Source of the DNA: Colletotrichum lupini | Taxonomy: Eukaryota > Ascomycota > Sordariomycetes > Glomerellales > Glomerellaceae | Direction: 5' to 3' | DNA: 64,000 nt | Assembly (NCBI RefSeq): GCF_023278565.1 | Contig: NC_064675.1 | Span: forward strand, 6,572,001 to 6,636,000 | Shown: piece after piece, positions 59,601 to 64,000 of the stretch | How positions within the stretch are numbered: position 1 is the stretch's first letter | How the letters are laid out: every line of letters begins with the position of its first letter | The notes under the pieces: generated by a model | Databases searched by the model: none | The model's input: only the letters and a program-made list of their open reading frames with translations | What the model was told of the DNA's origin: nothing | Position numbers and translations under genes: made by a program

Positions 59601-59941
59601 CGAGGCGGGCTATAGCGGTTAGTAGAAGTTTTCTAATAGTGGTATATAGTTAAAATAGCCAAACGATATAGTTAAAATAGCCGGGTTCTATTATATTACT
59701 AATATAATATTTAAACTTTACTAAGTATATTTATTTTAAGTTATAAGATATTACGGGGGGCTATGCGTAAATAAAAGGGTTAATCTTAGATTATATATTA
59801 TACTATTTTATAAGAGGGTATTATATAGGCTCTATAGGGTACGGCACACGGTTTTATAATTTAATATAATATAGTCGCCTTTCGCCTCACTTAAGGACAC
59901 CACGGCGTAAAATGGCACAAATAAACAAACAAACAAACAAA
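50608..59941 (+). mobile_element. Near full-length Tad1-like LINE, copy B, heavily RIP-mutated, with nested MULE
   Basis: Excluding the nested element it is about 6.5 kb. Reading through stops on the + strand shows an apurinic-type endonuclease domain (about 52.92-53.16 kb; GDLNFYYTN then NPVGVLI), an RT with LLQGLPILLIFFLLYTEQIY and a catalytic box reading YINN (about 54475), and an RNase H domain (about 55.37-55.96 kb; GIIENEIAD). The 3' untranslated region matches copy A and ends in a (CAAA)n tail at 59923-59941. The first 2 kb presumably hold ORF1, which is too degraded to define. A 13-bp duplication flanks it. AT content is higher and stops denser than in copy A, so RIP was stronger here or acted more often. 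Confidence 0.88.
56865..59687 (-). mobile_element. Mutator-like element (MULE), RIP-degraded, inserted in the LINE 3' region
   Basis: Terminal inverted repeats of at least 40 bp are identical (56866-56905 and 59648-59687). An 8-9 bp duplication flanks it (TATTATAT, preceded by T on the left and C on the right). The empty site is visible in LINE copy A at about 6999-7007 (CTATTATAT). On the minus strand about 58.36-58.79 kb reads as a MULE transposase domain: VILLNNTYKTNRFKILL, VANMGTTFNIVFYLI, EDLRAQINARKPIVAITDF. The first catalytic Asp of the DDE triad reads Asn, a G-to-A change consistent with RIP; the second (ITDF) is kept. Upstream remnants (NYEPFTNPIA, IKNDI) fit the N-terminal part of such transposases. 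Stops throughout mean the copy cannot encode transposase. Confidence 0.85.
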
Positions 59942-59954
59942 CATGACCTGGAGG
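59942..59954 (+). repeat. Right target-site duplication of LINE copy B (CATGACCTGGAGG)
   Basis: Partner of 50595-50607, directly following the (CAAA)n tail. The single difference is a transition. Confidence 0.8.
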
Positions 59955-60464
59955 GGCCATTGATGGTCTTACATCAGGATGCAAGAAGAGATCATAACAG
60001 ATGGCGCAGCAACTTGCGTTGTCTCTGAGTTGCCTATGTAGTAAATGAAGCGTATCCGCGATAGCTAAGGTGTGTTGATTTCTTGTAGTATACGACGGGC
60101 GCTCAGCTTATGAGATTCCGGTGCTTCGTCTCCAAGTAAGCCCCAGTTCATTGCGACAGAGCTAATCGTTCTGGGAATGCAGGGAATGAATGCTTCTAAA
60201 ACTCAATTTACAGCGACGAATTTCAAAATGACGCATCGCGATTCGCAATGTGAAATAAGATAGCCTGGCATAATCACAACTTACCTTAGGTAAGCCAGGC
60301 GCAAAACCTCTAACGTGATGCGATTGATCCTCATTATTCAACACCAATTTAAACACGTTCGCAACGCGCCTGAGTCAACAATAGCGCGTCGAAAAAGTGA
60401 TTTCATCAACAAAAGCCTCACGCAGAAACCTCGCCAAGAGCCTTTCCTCACACGCAAAACCAAA
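59955..60464. other. Upstream region of the nucleotidyltransferase gene
   Basis: No gene is supported. The frame of the next gene is open upstream to 60315, but the composition there is not protein-like, so the ATG at 60465 is preferred. Confidence 0.4.
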
Positions 60465-61130
60465 ATGCCCGTCGTAAATCCCGCAAGACTCCCGCTGGGC
60501 GAACAGCTCACCCTCGTCCGTCAAGTCCTCGAAACCAACGAAACACTCATCAAAGTCCTCTCCCTCGCCACCACCCTAAACCTCCCAAACTGGTACCTCG
60601 CAGGCGGCGCCGTCTCCCAAACAATCTGGAACCACGTCTCATCGCTCCCGCCCACGACAGGCATCTCAGACTACGACCTCGTCTACCACGACGACTCGGA
60701 CCTCTCCTACGAGGCCGAGGACGCCGTGATTCGCCGCGGGCGCGAGCTGTTCGCGGGCATCCCCGGCGAAGGGGTGGAGATCAGGAACCAGGCGCGGGTG
60801 CACCTATGGTATGAGGAGAAGTTTGGGGTGCCTTGCCCGGCGCACGAGTCGACTGAGGCTGGAATCGATACGTGGATCACGACGAGCGCGATGATTGGGG
60901 TCCGGGTGGAGGCGGATGGGGCGTGGAGGGTGTATGCGCCGAAGGGGTTGTCTGAGTTCTTTTCGATGATTGTGAGGCCGAATCCCACAGTTGGTGTGCG
61001 GGAGGTGTATGAGAAGAAGGCGAGGAGGTGGATGGGGATTTGGAAGGAATTGAAGGTGGTACCGTGGACAGAGGATGAGACGCCTGTGAGGTTTGATGCG
61101 CTCGAGGAGAGGAAGAATGGGGAGGTGTGA
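60465..61130 (+). CDS. Nucleotidyltransferase-family protein (DUF925-like), 221 aa
   Basis: A single exon. The N-terminal helix segment (LTLVRQVLETNETLIKVL) is followed by NWYLAGGAVSQTIWN, with Gly47-Gly48 as the nucleotide-binding turn, then GISDYDLVYHDD with Asp69 and Asp71 as metal ligands. This is the minimal nucleotidyltransferase fold. VHLWYEEKFG, ESTEAGIDTW and GVRVEADGAWRVYAPKGL follow and match the bacterial/fungal DUF925 family, whose substrate is unknown. The start MPVVNP lies just before the conserved region. The gene ends 78 bp from the 3' end of the opposite-strand dehydratase-like gene, so the two are convergent. Confidence 0.88.
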   Translation: MPVVNPARLPLGEQLTLVRQVLETNETLIKVLSLATTLNLPNWYLAGGAVSQTIWNHVSSLPPTTGISDYDLVYHDDSDLSYEAEDAVIRRGRELFAGIPGEGVEIRNQARVHLWYEEKFGVPCPAHESTEAGIDTWITTSAMIGVRVEADGAWRVYAPKGLSEFFSMIVRPNPTVGVREVYEKKARRWMGIWKELKVVPWTEDETPVRFDALEERKNGEV

Positions 61131-61207
61131 GTCTCGACTTGAAAGGTTGAGCCGCTCGAGTGGCTTCCCTCGTGTATCGCTGTAGCATCATCGCGCTATT
61201 CATAGAA

Positions 61208-62260
61208 TCAGAGGCCACTCTCATCGACAATCATCTCGCCCAGCATCTTGACAACCCCGTCCCTCCCCTTCTTGGCGTATCCCGACAAGTCATCCCCGTA
61301 CTTCTCCTCAAATTTCCCATCAAACACTTCGACTGACAACCACCCTCTGAAGCCGGTGCTCATGACAGCCTCCAAAAACTGCAAGATGGGCAGATACCCA
61401 CCGTCGAACGGCAGCGGTCTATGATCATGGCTCCAGCGCCCCCGGGGTCTCAACCCACTCTCATCCGGCTCTTTGCTCAACGGCGGTGAGACCTTGTACG
61501 CGTCGCTGATCTGGAGAAAATAGATCTTCTCCGGCGGAACCGTCTTTGCAAGTTCCTGAAGAGAGATCTCATACGACATCTTGAGATCTTGCTCGCTCAC
61601 ACCACCAGTCTCAATGCGTCCCGATTCCGTCGTCGGATCTCCCCATTCTCCACCAGCAGACTGGAAAGTATCCAAGCAGAGCCCCAAGTTAGGCCGATTA
61701 GCAAGCTGCACAATCTTCCACACATCCTTCCACGATGGCATGTGCGTGGCCCAGCACCAATTCTCATACGCGATCTTGAACCCCCTCGTCGCAAGAAGGT
61801 CCGCCAACTCTGCGAGATCGGCGACAAGGTCTCCGATCGACGACGTGATATCCGGCGAATCCGACGATCCGACCTGCAGCATATCTGTCCCCACGGCGCT
61901 CATGATCTCCATCCATCCCCTCGCGCGCTCAAACGCTTCTTCTCGCTGCTTGCTGCCCTTTGGCCACCCTTCGAAGTTCGCAAAGGGCTGTAAGACCATA
62001 ATTTGTAGGTTGAGCTGCGCGCATAGCTCGTGGATGAGCTTGCCGGCTTCGCAGAGGGAGTGATAGTCGTCGGCTGCGATTTCGCCCTTGTTGAGGTGTT
62101 GAGTGGCGTAGGTTTGGAGATCCGGGAAGGAGAGTTCGATTCCGTTGAAGCCGGCGGCAGAGAGTGCTGCCAGTTTGTCTTCGAGGGTGTGTCGAGGGAG
62201 GCCGATGGAGCATGAAGCGAAGGAGATTGGGTTGTTGAAGGGGGATGTGATTTTGGACAT
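61208..62260 (-). CDS. 3-dehydroshikimate dehydratase-like TIM-barrel enzyme (sugar phosphate isomerase fold)
   Basis: A single minus-strand exon, 350 aa. The opening SFASCSIGLPRHTLEDKLAA and GFNGIELSFPDL, the VLQPFANFEGWP stretch and NRPNLGLCLDTFQ align in order with fungal quinate-pathway 3-dehydroshikimate dehydratase (QA-4). The four metal ligands of that enzyme are matched by Glu166 (YENWCW), Asp197 (CLDTF), Gln250 (FLQISDA) and Glu311 (SVEVFD). The reaction would be dehydration of 3-dehydroshikimate to protocatechuate in the cytosol, feeding aromatic catabolism. No other quinate genes are in the window, so a related isomerase/epimerase activity is possible. It is about 350 aa, single-domain like QA-4, without the C-terminal dioxygenase domain seen in some bacterial forms. 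Confidence 0.87.
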   Translation of the reverse strand: MSKITSPFNNPISFASCSIGLPRHTLEDKLAALSAAGFNGIELSFPDLQTYATQHLNKGEIAADDYHSLCEAGKLIHELCAQLNLQIMVLQPFANFEGWPKGSKQREEAFERARGWMEIMSAVGTDMLQVGSSDSPDITSSIGDLVADLAELADLLATRGFKIAYENWCWATHMPSWKDVWKIVQLANRPNLGLCLDTFQSAGGEWGDPTTESGRIETGGVSEQDLKMSYEISLQELAKTVPPEKIYFLQISDAYKVSPPLSKEPDESGLRPRGRWSHDHRPLPFDGGYLPILQFLEAVMSTGFRGWLSVEVFDGKFEEKYGDDLSGYAKKGRDGVVKMLGEMIVDESGL

Positions 62261-62651
62261 TTTGGATGAGTCGTAGTGATCTGTCCTGAGCCTTGGTGGT
62301 TACAACTAGAATTATCCGTCGATATCGTCTCAAAAGGACCTGTTTGTCAGTCTTGTGATCGATGCTCGAAAGTCAGGTTGATGTTGATGCTGTGTTTGTT
62401 GATGGCGCGGATGCGATCCGATGATGTCAGTGCTGTGATGTGATGTCAAAGACATGTCACTATACCCCTTCGTCCAATCTCCACTTAGCTCTTCACTTAG
62501 CTTCAGTCACCAGCTCGGGGAGCAGGCGGACGGACTGATGTTGTATGGCATTCTATTGGCATGGTGTTCATGCTCTAAATTTTCCCCTCTAATCAAACAA
62601 GACGCCGATTTTGTGTAGATGATCTGACCAGTATAGTAAACAGACATCCTA
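62261..62651. other. Spacer between dehydratase-like and anoctamin-like genes
   Basis: 391 bp with no gene. Should contain the dehydratase-like gene's promoter and the 3' end of the following gene, both on the minus strand. Confidence 0.4.
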
Positions 62652-64000
62652 CTAGTCAATCTTCGGTTGCCCGGCTTTCAACACTTCAGCCCTCTTGACC
62701 GATTGGATCAAACCAATACCCACAGCGGCACTCGCGCCGTCGTCAATCTGTGTCGTCCAGAAGGACTCCTGCCCCATCGCCCGGATTGACTTGCGACGCT
62801 CGCGCTCGGCGACTGAGAGCATAAGCCCAGCCTGCTTGTTGGCCTCCATCTCTTCGAGGTGCTTCACACGCGTCGCGTACCGCTGGTGCCTCTGCTTGCG
62901 AATTTGCTCCGACCCGATGCTCTCTAGACAGAAGCGGACGACCGAGCGCAAGCCGAGGAACACGTGCTCGCTGATGAAGATGGTGATGGGGAGCGCCCAC
63001 CACGCTCCACCGCCGATGCTGTTTGCGCCGAACAGGTGCACGATGGCGCCGGTCGAGAGACTGCCGGCCCAGGTGAGGAAGTCGAGAGAGTTGATCCACG
63101 GGCCGATGCCATCGGTGCGCACCGGGGGCGGGCGGCGATGTTCCATGCAGATCTTGAGGAAGTCGGTGCGTAGCTCGACGATGTTGTTGATGAGAAACCC
63201 GATGGGGATGAGGGGCCATACGGGGGAGAAGAGGGCGAGGTAGCCGAACTGGAGGACGATCTCGGCAATGTCGTCCTGGACGTTGTACTTTTCCAGGGTG
63301 GCCTGGTTGCGTGCGCTGCGGAGGAATCTAGCTTCCTCGGGGGCATCCTTGACGATGGACATGAGCATCGTGTCCTTTGAGTGCGAGCGCTTGTACTCGC
63401 GGTAGATCCCTTGCGCCTTGTGCTTGAGGACCGGCATGATGTTCTCGTCGAAGAATCCGGAAATCTGTCCTGTGACGACGAGCGCGATGACCTCGTCACG
63501 AAGTCTGTCTGCGTCAACGTGGAAGCTAAGGTCGTCGTCCATGTACTTTTGGCCAATGGCGCCGAGGAATCCCTTCGTCATGCCCTCGAGCCAGGGGACA
63601 AAGGTGTCGCCAAAGGGAACGTAAATGAAGGCCGTGATGAGAATCGGTAGGTAGTTTGTGATGATGTTGAGGACGAAGATCTTTTGCGTCAGAGACATTT
63701 CGTGGTAATCGGCCGTTCGGTGGTTTTCGTAGTTCGTGAGCATCGTGGCGACTTCTTCGAGGCCGCTGCTGATGTAGGGCAACGCGATAGCGAGCAAGCA
63801 GGTCGGAACGTATTCCTGCTTATGGTTAGCACCCTGTTGAAGCACCAACGCATGCTAAAGAGAACTTACAATCAAGTTCTTGTAGGGGCCGTCGTAGCCT
63901 TCTGAAATAAGCACCTCAATGGCAAACACAAGGACGATGATGGCACCCAGCGCCAGAGCGGAAAGCAAGACAAAGGGGATTTGGAGCAGTTGGCGGGAGA
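62652..64000 (-). CDS. Ist2/anoctamin-like (TMEM16) membrane protein, 5' end outside window
   Basis: Two exons are visible: 64000-63870 (continuing beyond the window) and 63815-62652, across a 54-bp intron with a GCTAACC branch point. The visible part is about 430 aa. It shows the C-terminal half of the anoctamin channel/scramblase fold: helix IPFVLLSALALGAIIVLVFA, then EYVPTCLLAIALPYISSGL and MSLTQKIFVLNIITNYLPI, the EIVLQFGYLALFSPVWPLIP block that is a family hallmark, and RTDFLKICMEHRRPPPVRTD with IGPWINSLDFLTW. The tail is hydrophilic and basic (RERRKSIRAMGQESFW). In yeast Ist2 tethers cortical ER to the plasma membrane through a long basic tail; here the tail is short, as is usual in filamentous fungi. 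Confidence 0.88.

Noticed and set aside
1..64000. CRISPR array, bacterial operons or prophage
   Set aside because: Spliceosomal introns, tRNA introns and eukaryotic gene families throughout; no spaced direct-repeat array was seen.

Overview
The window is genomic DNA of a filamentous ascomycete (Pezizomycotina, probably Sordariomycetes; genus not determined). Evidence: short 47-85 bp GT-AG introns with CTRAY-type branch points, an Atg17 gene, Zn2Cys6/fungal_trans_2 regulators, secreted GH3 and GMC enzymes, and TA-rich transposon relics in which CA and TG dinucleotides have almost vanished. That last pattern is the mark of repeat-induced point mutation (RIP).\n\nLayout: 1-7246 is a RIP-degraded block: a Ty1/Copia-type pol relic (integrase lies before RT), then a Tad1-like LINE ending in a (CAAA)n tail. 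This LINE truncates a host gene at about 7.25 kb. 8.5-28.6 kb is mostly ordinary gene space: two intron-containing tRNAs, pns1, a secreted propeller-like protein, atg17, an F-box-like Cys-rich protein with a small convergent gene, a GH3 beta-glucosidase, tRNA-Gly, and a secreted GMC oxidoreductase. 28.6-50.6 kb is accessory. It holds a non-autonomous TIR element with perfect ends and 11-bp phased arrays, a fungal_trans_2 regulator inactivated by one nonsense codon, an inositol 2-dehydrogenase-like gene, a Zn2Cys6 regulator, an ACS-family MFS transporter, a TauD-type dioxygenase, a rhodopsin-like membrane protein, and a second pseudogene with a probable Trp-to-stop change. 50,608-59,941 is a near full-length LINE of the same family, bounded by a 13-bp target-site duplication and carrying a nested Mutator-like element with 40-bp terminal repeats. 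60.4-64 kb returns to gene space: a nucleotidyltransferase, a 3-dehydroshikimate dehydratase-like enzyme and an Ist2/anoctamin-like protein cut by the window edge.\n\nHow the genes may work together: the regulator, transporter and TauD dioxygenase (37.1-43.7 kb), with the inositol-dehydrogenase-like gene divergent from the regulator, look like a small uptake-and-catabolism cluster. The transporter and dioxygenase share one 598-bp divergent promoter. This is inference from gene order. All exon boundaries were placed by eye from splice signals and reading frame.
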